Assembly: GCA_009784575.1 (NCBI GenBank)
Contig: WRBK01000014.1
Location: 1 to 47,329 of the forward strand
DNA length: 47,329 bases
Direction: 5' to 3'
Origin: Defluviitaleaceae bacterium
GTDB taxonomy: Bacteria; Bacillota; Clostridia; Lachnospirales; WRAX01
Part shown: positions 35,131 through 42,333 of the stretch, in pieces
Layout of the letters: each line of letters starts with the position of its first letter
How positions within the stretch are numbered: position 1 is the first letter of the stretch
Program-made: the position numbers and the translations under genes
The notes under the pieces: model-generated
Database searches by the model: none
What the model saw: only the letters and a program-made list of their open reading frames with translations
Told to the model about the DNA's origin: nothing

Positions 35131-37032
35131 TTATCGTTCGTTATTGAAGACTTCGCTTAATGAATAGTGAAAATCATCTGTGCCGAACCACATTGCCTGT
35201 ATTAATGCTTCCATGGCTATTACATAATTGCGATTCCATATATCCCAGATAGTATGAAAATCTCCATGCATGTCCACATAGTGATTTTCTGTAAGTGCTG
35301 AAAAATAGCTGTTTGCGTATAAAATATAATGCCAATAGCGGTTTAGGTCTATGCCGCTATGGTGCAGTGTTTGTGCCGCCAAGAAATATGTGGATATTGT
35401 TCCCCAATCCTCATCCGTTGTGGTAAAGTTGTTCCACACTAGATAAGGTAGGGTGAACATCTTGCGCCTATCGTCCTCATTCCACATTTCTGGTCGTTGG
35501 TCGCTTATGTAGCCCAAGCCTTCAAAAAAGCGGTCGCTGTGATAGCCAAGAATGGGCAAATGGTCGCCGAAAAATACGACTATGGTGGGGGTGTCCCGTG
35601 ATTCTATAAAATCTATCAGTCGCCCTAGCTGTTTGTCGGCATCATATATGCCTTGCGCAAAAGAATCTACGCGGTCTAGTTCATCTTGTGTCAAATATGG
35701 ACTGGATGAAAACACGTCTTGCATCCAGCCATAGTATTTGCTGCCCCAATACTCCCAGTGATTTTGCATGGATATGCCAAAGAGAAATAGCGGCTCATTT
35801 GCCTGCTCTGCCAGCAAAATTTGTGAAATAATCTCATCTGTAAAAAATTCATCTGATACGAAAAGACCTTTGTACACAGGGTCTTCCATATCTTCATATG
35901 CTATAAAATTATTAAAGCCAAGCCTATCATACACCACATTGCGGTTGTAGAAATATCTTGTAAAAGGATGTATGGCCACAGTGTGGTAGCCATTTAGGCG
36001 GAAAAGCCATGGCATAGCTGTTTGTGTATCGCGGAAAAAATAGCGACCAACATTGTTAAAAGGAACATAATATGCAGAACCCATGAAGAACTGCGGGCTA
36101 CCTGTTAAAAACTCCATTTCTGTGTTTGCTGTGCCGCCGCCAAACACAGGTACAACGAGGTCTCCGCTGATATGGTTCTGAGTAAGCCGTCTGAAATTTG
36201 ACACAGGGTCAGGGTAGAAATCCAAATTATATATGACGGTGGGGTCCATAAACGCCTCGGACATTATTATTATCACATTTGGTTGCACGTTGTTGCTACC
36301 ATCGGCAATTTCTATCTCATGCCATCCAAAAAAATCCTGTGCGGTATGGCTTGCTGTTCCTGCGTTTGCATTGCGGGTATGATGGTCCATTAAAGCCGCA
36401 TGGAAACCCATAATGAAGCCTGTGTCACGATATAGTGCTGTTAGCGGCCCCCTAGGGTTTATCTCCAAAGCAGACATGATAGTATTTGTATAAAAATTTG
36501 AGCCAAAGGTTAAGACAAATATGAATATAGCACCGCTAAACATAAACCAACGCTTAGTAAAATCAGGCTTAAAGCTAACAAAGACCAGCGGCAAATGCAG
36601 AGTGGCTATCAAAGCTATATGCAAAAGCAGAGTCATTTCTATTGTGATACCTGCGCCACCAGCCATTGCGAAAGCTTCTTCTGCTAGCATTATGTCCGTA
36701 GGTACAAAAACCTGACCCGTAACCATTAGCTTTAAGTTGTTTACAACATAGCCGACACCCAAAACTACTGAAACTATTACATATGACCAAAAAACTCGAC
36801 CCGTGAAGGTGAAGACTACCATGACACACAGTGCGATAAAAAGCGAAGAAAACAGCACTATGTCAAGGCTTGTATGCGGTGATGCCATTAGCCCTTCGGC
36901 TGATGTGGGGTTTAAGCCCTCCATGGTCAAAAATAAAAGCAAGGGGAATATGCAGGCATATGCCCGCAACGCCCATTGTATCTGCTTTTTATGTGTTATT
37001 TCTATTAGTTTGCTCCATAATTCTTTTATCAT
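35131..37032 (-). CDS. LTA synthase family (alkaline phosphatase superfamily) membrane enzyme
   Basis: 633 residues. Five N-terminal membrane helices (to about residue 190) and an extracellular sulfatase-type domain. NVIIIMSEAFMDPTVI holds the metal-binding Glu (SEAF). The nucleophile Thr lies in FGGGTANTEMEFLTGS. GYHTVAIHPF contributes metal ligands, and VVFFGDHLPILGYH is the C-terminal Asp-His metal motif. Family members polymerise or transfer glycerol-phosphate from phosphatidylglycerol onto wall or membrane polymers; the exact acceptor is unclear. Start chosen from the membrane topology; no good ribosome binding site is visible. Confidence 0.9.
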   Translation of the reverse strand: MIKELWSKLIEITHKKQIQWALRAYACIFPLLLFLTMEGLNPTSAEGLMASPHTSLDIVLFSSLFIALCVMVVFTFTGRVFWSYVIVSVVLGVGYVVNNLKLMVTGQVFVPTDIMLAEEAFAMAGGAGITIEMTLLLHIALIATLHLPLVFVSFKPDFTKRWFMFSGAIFIFVLTFGSNFYTNTIMSALEINPRGPLTALYRDTGFIMGFHAALMDHHTRNANAGTASHTAQDFFGWHEIEIADGSNNVQPNVIIIMSEAFMDPTVIYNLDFYPDPVSNFRRLTQNHISGDLVVPVFGGGTANTEMEFLTGSPQFFMGSAYYVPFNNVGRYFFRDTQTAMPWLFRLNGYHTVAIHPFTRYFYNRNVVYDRLGFNNFIAYEDMEDPVYKGLFVSDEFFTDEIISQILLAEQANEPLFLFGISMQNHWEYWGSKYYGWMQDVFSSSPYLTQDELDRVDSFAQGIYDADKQLGRLIDFIESRDTPTIVVFFGDHLPILGYHSDRFFEGLGYISDQRPEMWNEDDRRKMFTLPYLVWNNFTTTDEDWGTISTYFLAAQTLHHSGIDLNRYWHYILYANSYFSALTENHYVDMHGDFHTIWDIWNRNYVIAMEALIQAMWFGTDDFHYSLSEVFNNER

Positions 37033-37203
37033 AATTATATTTTACCAAATATGCGTGATAGTTTCAACAAAAAAATTATGAATATTATCTCACCCAAAAG
37101 ATGTCATTCACATATTATGGCTTGAGAGGCTATATTACGAATGCCAAAGCTACACCAGACTTTATAAAAATATTTTCTATGATTATTTAGGGAGGTTTAA
37201 ATT

Positions 37204-38154
37204 ATGGCAGCTTTTGAATTTGGAAACTATCCAGAAAGACCTGCGCGTCCGCCACATGCTGGCTCGCATCATGAAGCACCACAAATGGAGCAAATAGAAC
37301 ATGAAGCGGCCGCCCTTGCGGCTATACCGCCAAGATTACGCTCTGAACCGATAATGGCTTTGAAAATTTATGATTCTTGCCGTTATAAAAATTGTCTTGC
37401 CCCGTCAGACCTTGGGCCTGCGCTATCTATGGGCGGCGAGCCTGTGCAAGCTCCTGATAATGCGCAATCTGTAAGCATTGAAGACCTGCATATTAGCCGC
37501 ATCTCCATTTTGACAAAAGAGCGCAATAAGCTTAGAAAAGGCTATTGGGACATAGAAATTCAATATGATTTCGACTATCACTTGCGCTATGTAAGCCGTG
37601 GCGGTGTGGAAATTGGCACTATTCCTGCTACAAATTCCTTTACACAACGTTGCAGTTTATTTGGCTCTAGGGGCGAGGAAGTGGCGGTGACTACAGACCT
37701 CATAGCTGGCGGCGTAACAACACTAGGTGGCGACCCATTTGCGATAGTAGAGGCTAAAGCTATCGGGCTTGCAGCAGAAATAAGGCGTGACTTCTGTCGT
37801 GGCAAGCATGGTCATGGGCATATTTTGTTTGATGAAGAAATAGAGCCTATGCATGGCGGTCATCGCAATCGCAATCATGTGTTTGTTACCATTGGGCTAT
37901 TCTCTATGGTGAAGCTATTCCGCCTTGTGTCGCTACTTGTGGAATCCCGTGGATTTGTTATTCCTGATTCTTGTGGAAATATTATGCCGCCGAATCCATG
38001 TGATTTCTTTGAAGGGCTAGATTTTCCTATGGATACCTTCGCTCCGCCGCAAAAGCCTGAATTTATGTCGGGTGAGAGCATAAATATCCCTGGCAGACCA
38101 TGCAGGGCTATGATGGATATAGAGACGGATATGGAAGAAATGATGGAAGAGTGA
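37204..38154 (+). CDS. Conserved clostridial hypothetical protein (316 aa)
   Basis: GGGAGG is eight bases before the ATG. After a low-complexity His/Pro-rich start, the core has KIYDSCRYKNCL near residue 55, NKLRKGYWDIEIQYDFDY, TTLGGDPFAIVEAKAIGLAA, VFVTIGLFSMVKLFRLVSLL, VESRGFVIPDSCG and PCDFFEGLDFPMDTFAPPQK. I recall this arrangement from hypothetical proteins of spore-forming clostridia, possibly envelope or spore associated, but no function is established. No signal peptide or membrane helix. Monocistronic, followed by an inverted-repeat element and a strong terminator. Confidence 0.75.
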   Translation: MAAFEFGNYPERPARPPHAGSHHEAPQMEQIEHEAAALAAIPPRLRSEPIMALKIYDSCRYKNCLAPSDLGPALSMGGEPVQAPDNAQSVSIEDLHISRISILTKERNKLRKGYWDIEIQYDFDYHLRYVSRGGVEIGTIPATNSFTQRCSLFGSRGEEVAVTTDLIAGGVTTLGGDPFAIVEAKAIGLAAEIRRDFCRGKHGHGHILFDEEIEPMHGGHRNRNHVFVTIGLFSMVKLFRLVSLLVESRGFVIPDSCGNIMPPNPCDFFEGLDFPMDTFAPPQKPEFMSGESINIPGRPCRAMMDIETDMEEMMEE

Positions 38155-38165
38155 GTATAGCAATA

Positions 38166-38279
38166 TAACTTCAAAATTCTTAAATGAACTTGAAGCTCAG
38201 TACATTGCCTTTGGCAATGCGCCCTACGGGCGGCGGCCTTCTTGCTGCTACATATTGTTCATTTAAGAATTTGATGTTA
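38166..38279. repeat. 114-bp inverted-repeat element with ~24-bp ends
   Basis: The ends TAACTTCAAAATTCTTAAAT(GAAC) and its complement (GTTC)ATTTAAGAATTTGATGTTA pair with one mismatch and one indel. The centre has two small hairpins, ATTGCC/GGCAAT and GCCC/GGGC. The core TTGCCTTTGGCAATGC resembles the centre of the 164-bp elements. It could be a MITE or a long RNA hairpin in the 3' UTR of the 37204 gene. Confidence 0.65.
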
Positions 38280-38311
38280 CTGTTTTCAGGTAATATTACT
38301 ATAATAGCACG

Positions 38312-38345
38312 AAATCCCGCGAAATTTGCTTTTCGCGGGATTTCT
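38312..38345. terminator. Strong hairpin terminator
   Basis: A perfect 13-bp stem AAATCCCGCGAAA/TTTCGCGGGATTT with a 6-base loop, followed by a T-rich tail and preceded by A residues. It ends the 37204 gene and insulates the ssrA promoter ten bases downstream. Confidence 0.88.
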
Positions 38346-38354
38346 TAATTTTGA

Positions 38355-38383
38355 TTGACTTAACGCGGCGCACATGCTATAAT
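38355..38383 (+). promoter_or_regulatory. ssrA promoter
   Basis: TTGACT (38355-38360), a 17-base spacer and TATAAT (38378-38383) form a near-consensus sigma-A promoter about 27 bases before the mature tmRNA 5' end. Confidence 0.85.
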
Positions 38384-38409
38384 CATACAGTGCCAAGTCT
38401 ATCAAAATC

Positions 38410-38758
38410 GGGGGCGTACTGGTTTCGACGGGGATTTGGAAAGTAAAGATAGCCATTCGTGGATGCTACCCACGTTATCAAAGCAAACCTTTTAATTAAA
38501 CGGCAATAACAAATTAGCGCTCGCTGCATAGCCAAAATGTAGCTGTCAGCCCAGACTCTCCCATCGGTCTGGAATCTGGCATCGATAGATGGGCAACTTT
38601 TGCCGCCTGCGCCCTGAGGTAGCGAAAAGACCCTAAGGGCTACCCGCATCGGAGCTTTTCGGTTTCGACCGATGTGGGGAAACGCCCGAAACCGAATGTA
38701 ATGGGAGAAGTCTTTGCCAATGGATTTTCGGACAGGAGTTCGACTCTCCTCGCCTCCA
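38410..38758 (+). ncRNA. ssrA: Transfer-messenger RNA (tmRNA)
   Basis: Rescues stalled ribosomes and tags the unfinished protein for degradation. The 5' end GGGGGCGTACTGGTTTCGAC and the 3' T arm plus acceptor strand (GGAGTTCGACTCTCC then CGCCTCC, discriminator A) are diagnostic, and the 7-bp acceptor stem pairs with one G-T. The tag frame at 38502-38531 appears to encode G-N-N-K-L-A-L-A-A before a TAG; the resume codon (GGC) is inferred. CCA is not encoded. Confidence 0.97.
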
Positions 38759-38765
38759 TAATCAG

Positions 38766-38798
38766 AAGCCTGTAAATTAAACGTTTACAGGCTTTTAT
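38766..38798 (+). terminator. Rho-independent terminator of ssrA
   Basis: AAGCCTGTAAA (38766-38776) pairs perfectly with TTTACAGGCTT (38784-38794), followed by a T-rich tract, eight bases after the tmRNA 3' end. Confidence 0.9.
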
Positions 38799-38820
38799 AT
38801 TTGAAAAGCTGCACAAAAGG

Positions 38821-38849
38821 TTGCGGGATTGTCTGAAATACTATATAAT
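38821..38849 (+). promoter_or_regulatory. Promoter and dyad upstream of the 38936 gene
   Basis: TTGCGG (38821-38826), 17 bases, TATAAT (38844-38849). Just after it the inverted repeat ACGTGAT/ATCACGT (about 38853-38884) lies in the transcript leader and could be an operator or RNA hairpin. Confidence 0.65.
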
Positions 38850-38935
38850 TAGGACGTGATAAACATATATTCCTTGATCACGTGTTCGCTTTTATGTTTT
38901 GTTGTTACCTGCGGTTCTTTTAAAGGAGGTGTAAT

Positions 38936-39885
38936 GTGTCCAATTTGAGCTTCTCGGCATCTAGTTTTTATTTTAGAAAAATAAATTCACATAACAATGA
39001 GAGTGTGCATAATCTCAATGAACAACCGCTGTCTAGTAGTAGCATACTTTCGGTTGCAGACTTGTTTAAGAACTTTTTTTCGGCATATGGCAAATTGCTT
39101 GATGTTCAAGATGTTAAAAAGACCTTTGTTTGTGAATACAATGATTCCAATAATGGGGTCGCCGATGATTTTGACTATTTTTATGCTGTTATTAAATCTG
39201 GTAGCTATGGCATAGAATCTGAAATAACAGACCCTGAGACAGGTAAAGTGGGGCTACAGATGCTCATGTTAAACCGTTTTACATATACATTGCATTGCCA
39301 AAGGATATTGCGGCTCAAAAGGGGCTGATTTTCTTTCAGAATGTTGGAGCTTATGGCGTAAAAACTATTACAACCGAGTCCATGAAGAAATTTTTTAGAG
39401 ATAACTACAATCTTTCATTTATGTACCGAACCATATCGCCCGAACTGTTTCTAAAAAAGATGATTACACCACAAAATATCAAAGAATTAAAAGTTATAAA
39501 AAATATCAAATCTCCTGATTTATCTGATAATCTAAAATTAGGCAAAGGTCACGAAAAGGAAGTGCGCATTTACTCACGCTTGTCCCGAGCTGAAAAACAT
39601 ATGGACTCGCTATTTGAAAAATTTAGATATGTGGCTGGAGGCAAAAATCGCTTATTCGAATACGATAATAGCAAATTTGATAACGTGAGTGTCAAAGTAG
39701 ATATAGGTGGAGGAAAAACAAGGACAATAAAATTACATAATTTAGATAACTTAGGCATAATAGAGGTAATACCTGATAGCATCAGAATGAGCAACGGTCA
39801 TCCTGTTGCAGTTGAGTTAATTAATTACTTTGTGACAGCTACCCGCGACTATCTTAATGTTATGGTGCTGACAGTTTCACGATAA
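38936..39885 (+). pseudogene. Unknown ~316-aa protein, frameshifted
   Basis: GTG start with a very strong AAAGGAGGTG upstream. The first frame (38936-39328) runs to ETGKVG and then degenerates. The second frame, entered between about 39244 and 39275, continues as HVKPFYIYIALPKDIAAQKG and runs to 39885. Read across one single-base shift, the two halves make one protein: an acidic N-terminal part, the conserved-looking FYIYIALP..GLIFFQNVGAYGVKT centre and a Lys-rich C-terminal half. I do not recognise the family, but the style and location (between ssrA and tRNA-Ser) suggest an accessory, possibly phage-defence gene. A sequencing error is the alternative explanation for the shift. Confidence 0.65.
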
Positions 39886-39910
39886 TGTGAGGTGATGATA
39901 TGTTTTCGGA

Positions 39911-40237
39911 TTGTGTTGGTACGAATGGTTTGCTTTCTTATCCTTTATCTTGATTACTATTTATTTTTTGCGCAAAAGAAATAGTTTTGTCGATATAAGG
40001 CATATTATTAAACAGCATCTTAAAATATTCAGCGGAGATATATTGTCAATGACTGTGTTTTTTCTGATACCTTTATTTCTGGCAATTGGGATTGCACATA
40101 TCAGGGTTGTAGATGCGAACATAATTGGGAATATAAATGTTGTTTTAGCTATATTCATATCTATGCTATTTGCTATGATTAGTATTTTGTGTAGCTTGTC
40201 ATTGCGGTATAGTTATCTACTTTTAGAGAAACAATAG
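39911..40237 (+). CDS. Small membrane protein, start region damaged
   Basis: About 108 residues with three hydrophobic segments (WFAFLSFILITIYFL, ILSMTVFFLIPLFLAIGIAH, VVLAIFISMLFAMISILCSL). It follows the frameshifted gene and is probably its operon partner. The only good start signal, GAGGTG with the ATG at 39900, is in a different frame that stops after 17 codons; within this frame only a TTG at 39911 without an RBS is available. A small indel around 39911-39916 would join the two, so this gene may also be broken. Function unknown. Confidence 0.5.
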   Translation: MCWYEWFAFLSFILITIYFLRKRNSFVDIRHIIKQHLKIFSGDILSMTVFFLIPLFLAIGIAHIRVVDANIIGNINVVLAIFISMLFAMISILCSLSLRYSYLLLEKQ

Positions 40238-40260
40238 CATTTCTTTTGCAAAACTTCCCC

Positions 40261-40289
40261 TTGACAAAACCCCTAATTTCATTTATAAT
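40261..40289 (+). promoter_or_regulatory. Consensus promoter of tRNA-Ser
   Basis: Perfect TTGACA (40261-40266) and TATAAT (40284-40289) with a 17-base spacer, 14 bases before the tRNA 5' end. Confidence 0.92.
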
Positions 40290-40303
40290 AGCAGATAGCG
40301 TTT

Positions 40304-40391
40304 GGAGAAGTACTCAAGTGGCCGAAGAGGCGTCCCTGCTAAGGATGTAGGTCGGGCAACCGGCGCGAGGGTTCAAATCCCTCCTTCTCCG
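40304..40391 (+). tRNA. tRNA-Ser (anticodon GCT)
   Basis: Acceptor stem GGAGAAG/CTTCTCC, discriminator G, anticodon stem CGTCC/GGATG around ctGCTaa, a long class II variable arm (TAGGTCGGGCAACCGGCGC) and T arm GAGGGTTCAAATCCCTC. CCA not encoded. Confidence 0.97.
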
Positions 40392-40480
40392 TCATGATGC
40401 TTAGACCCTTTTGCGGGCTCTAAGTTATTACAAAATGCTGTTGCAGAATTTGCGTTCGTTCAACAGCAAAAGATTTCACA

Positions 40481-40520
40481 GAAGATATGTCAGCTTGTCG
40501 CTGATATATCTTCTTTTTTG
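40481..40520 (+). terminator. Rho-independent terminator
   Basis: GAAGATATGTCAGC (40481-40494) pairs with GCTGATATATCTTC (40500-40513, one G-T) and is followed by TTTTTT. A second hairpin, TGCTGTTG/CAACAGCA (40436-40468), precedes it. Probably ends the tRNA-Ser transcript. Confidence 0.88.
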
Positions 40521-40580
40521 TTACAAGATTTGCCATCATAAGTTGTCACCTCTTTTTATGTTTGTAAGTACCTCTTATGA

Positions 40581-40766
40581 CCCTTATGCATAGAGACAGA
40601 TTGCCCATTTTTGCCGCCAGAGCCAAAGCGCGGTACAAGAAATGATTTACAAAATCTATGCTACATCGTAGAAAAGATTGGGGAAATTTTAGGCTTGCCC
40701 CATGAAGATGTAGCAAAAATCACATACGAAAATGCCAAAAGGCTATTTTTTACAAAAAAGGGTTGA
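40581..40766 (+). pseudogene. tatD: 3' fragment of a TatD-family DNase gene
   Basis: The frame 40581-40766 reads I-E-T-D-C-P-F-L-P-P-E-P-K-R-G-T-R-N-D, the metal-binding ETD motif and following loop of TatD hydrolases. It continues through YIVEKIGEILGLPHEDVAKI and TYENAKRLFF to a TGA, exactly the normal TatD C-terminus. The ~190 upstream residues are missing and the frame is closed by a stop just before 40581. In Bacillus and relatives tatD is followed by the G5/3D gene yabE, as here, so the fragment is a vestige of the ancestral gene order. Its last codons now overlap the -35 box of the downstream promoter. Confidence 0.9.
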
Positions 40767-40791
40767 CAAATTGTTACGAATGTGTTAAGAT
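40763..40791 (+). promoter_or_regulatory. Promoter of the G5/3D protein gene
   Basis: TTGACA (40763-40768), 17-base spacer, TAAGAT (40786-40791). The predicted transcript starts near 40798 and has a leader of about 260 bases. Confidence 0.8.
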
Positions 40792-40810
40792 ATTAATAAG
40801 TTGTTAATGA

Positions 40811-41040
40811 AGAATGTACTTGAACATAGTATATTCTTTATTTTTTTGCGATGCAAGCTCGGAATGTTGCATGGTATCAAATTTCCAAATACTGTCAACA
40901 ATCCTAAATGTTACAAGAATTTTAATAGACCTGTCCTCTAATCTGCTTTCGTCAGGAGACCTTGACGCAGCAGAATGGGGAGTATGCCGAAAAGATGGCA
41001 GAATGAAGTTAGAGGGCAGGTCTAGAGCATTGCAAAATTT
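40811..41040 (+). promoter_or_regulatory. Structured 5' leader of the G5/3D gene
   Basis: First comes an AT-rich terminator-like hairpin AGAATGTAC/GTATATTCT (40811-40837) followed by a T tract. Then a multi-stem region: the closing stem AGACCTGTCCTCTAA/TTAGAGGGCAGGTCT (about 40927-40941 with 41010-41024, 15 bp with one G-T), enclosing CTGC..GTCA/TGAC..GCAG and TGCC/GGCA hairpins joined by a purine-rich GAATGGGGAGTAT segment. This looks like a regulatory RNA (attenuator or riboswitch). It does not match the consensus I remember for ydaO/c-di-AMP, c-di-GMP, SAM, lysine, cobalamin, TPP or M-box classes. Confidence 0.6.
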
Positions 41041-41058
41041 TTAAGGAGGCTATAAAAA

Positions 41059-42108
41059 ATGAAGAAATATCTTTATGCATTGGCGGGACTGATGTTGGTT
41101 TTTGCGGTATTTATCACCACAGCTAATGCAATGGAAACAGAAGAAATTGCAATACCAGGTTACAGAGTAACAGTAACATTAGTAGAAGACGGCATGTCAC
41201 TATCCGCAAACACAGAGCTTGAAACCATAGGCGAGTTTTTGGACTTTCTACACATCAGACTAAATGAGCTGGACCAAGTAACCCCTAGCGTAAACACAGT
41301 AATCGAAGGCCCAATCGAAGTTGAAATCTTGCGAGCTTTCCCTGTGTATTTAAAATTGGATGGCGCAGAAGAGGGTGTAGTAATATATGCCCGCCCAAAC
41401 AGCTTCTTACTAACATTTGTAAACGACCTGAGGGTTCAAACAGGGCTAGACTTTATCTTCGATAGAGATAGCTGGCAAAACCAGCTAGAGCCACACGACA
41501 TCATCGAACTAACAACTGTGAAGCGTGTCACCTATGATGTTTTTGAAAATGTGGACTACGAAACAATTTATACGTATGATGACGAGTTGCTAAAAGGCAC
41601 TCGTGAAGTTTATCAATTTGGCGCACTCGGCGGACGACAAATCAGCACACAGGTGACATATATCGGCGGCATACCATACAGCAGCACCGTTTTGCTAGAT
41701 GAAATGCTATGGCAGCCAATAAATGCACAAGTAAACATCGGCACGCACTTGCCGCCTGGTCATGCCATATCAGCGTGTGGCGAGGTGTTCGCTTACACAC
41801 GTGCCTTTCTAGCCGAAGCCACAGCATACACCCTGGACTTTGCATCCACAGGCCGCCACCCAGGCGACCCGCTCTTCGGCGTAACAGCCAGCGGCATGAT
41901 GGCACAGGTAGGCGTAGTGGCAGTAGATACAAATGTAATACCTTTCCACACCCGCCTATACATCGAGGGCTACGGCTTTGCTATAGCTGGCGACAGGGGC
42001 GGCGCAATACGCGGCGACAAAGTAGACTTATTCTTCGACACACGCGAAGAGGTCTTTAACTTTGGCAGAAGACATATTAATGTGTGGATTTTGGATGAGA
42101 TAGAATAG
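41059..42108 (+). CDS. Secreted G5/3D-domain cell-wall protein (YabE-like)
   Basis: 349 residues with AAGGAGG ten bases before the ATG. A signal peptide (KKYLYALAGLMLVFAVFITTANA) is followed by DUF348-type ubiquitin-like repeats and a G5-like strand region (ITYDVFENVDYETIYTYDDELLKGT...). The C-terminal 3D domain begins ATAYTLDFASTG and carries the three conserved Asp: AVDTNVIPF, AIAGDRGGAIRGD and KVDLFFDT. 3D domains are lytic transglycosylases related to MltA and Rpf proteins that cut peptidoglycan. Gene order with tatD supports orthology to yabE. Its transcript has a long structured leader, so expression is probably tightly controlled. Confidence 0.87.
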   Translation: MKKYLYALAGLMLVFAVFITTANAMETEEIAIPGYRVTVTLVEDGMSLSANTELETIGEFLDFLHIRLNELDQVTPSVNTVIEGPIEVEILRAFPVYLKLDGAEEGVVIYARPNSFLLTFVNDLRVQTGLDFIFDRDSWQNQLEPHDIIELTTVKRVTYDVFENVDYETIYTYDDELLKGTREVYQFGALGGRQISTQVTYIGGIPYSSTVLLDEMLWQPINAQVNIGTHLPPGHAISACGEVFAYTRAFLAEATAYTLDFASTGRHPGDPLFGVTASGMMAQVGVVAVDTNVIPFHTRLYIEGYGFAIAGDRGGAIRGDKVDLFFDTREEVFNFGRRHINVWILDEIE

Positions 42109-42119
42109 TAGCTATGCTA

Positions 42120-42152
42120 AAAGCAGGGCAATCTAGCCTTGCTTTTTATTTT
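42120..42152 (+). terminator. Rho-independent terminator of the G5/3D gene
   Basis: AAAGCAGGGC (42121-42130) pairs with GCCTTGCTTT (42137-42146, one G-T) and is followed by a T-rich run, 12 bases after the stop codon. Confidence 0.85.
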
Positions 42153-42190
42153 GCACAAGTTTATTTTTTAAAGAAGTCCAAAAGTTCTAA

Positions 42191-42220
42191 AATATGTGTT
42201 GACAGTATGTATATATATAT
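42191..42220 (+). promoter_or_regulatory. Promoter of the RiPP cluster
   Basis: TTGACA (42191-42196), an 18-base spacer of alternating TA (GTATATATATATGA), and TATACT (42215-42220). Located between the terminator of the previous gene and the radical SAM gene. Confidence 0.78.
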
Positions 42221-42333
42221 GATATACTCCCGATATATGTATTAACATGTCGTCAATGCAACTTTGCATATTACTTTTAGGAAATTTCCTAGAAAAATAC
42301 AACAACGTTAGAAATGATTTGTGGGTACTGATT

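Noticed and set aside
40411-40593. A 60-codon frame after tRNA-Ser
   Set aside because: It reads through the two hairpins including the T-run terminator at 40481-40520 and lacks a ribosome binding site.
41709-42059. A 116-codon frame inside the G5/3D gene
   Set aside because: It is a shifted frame of the 3D-domain coding sequence, which has clear family motifs in the annotated frame.
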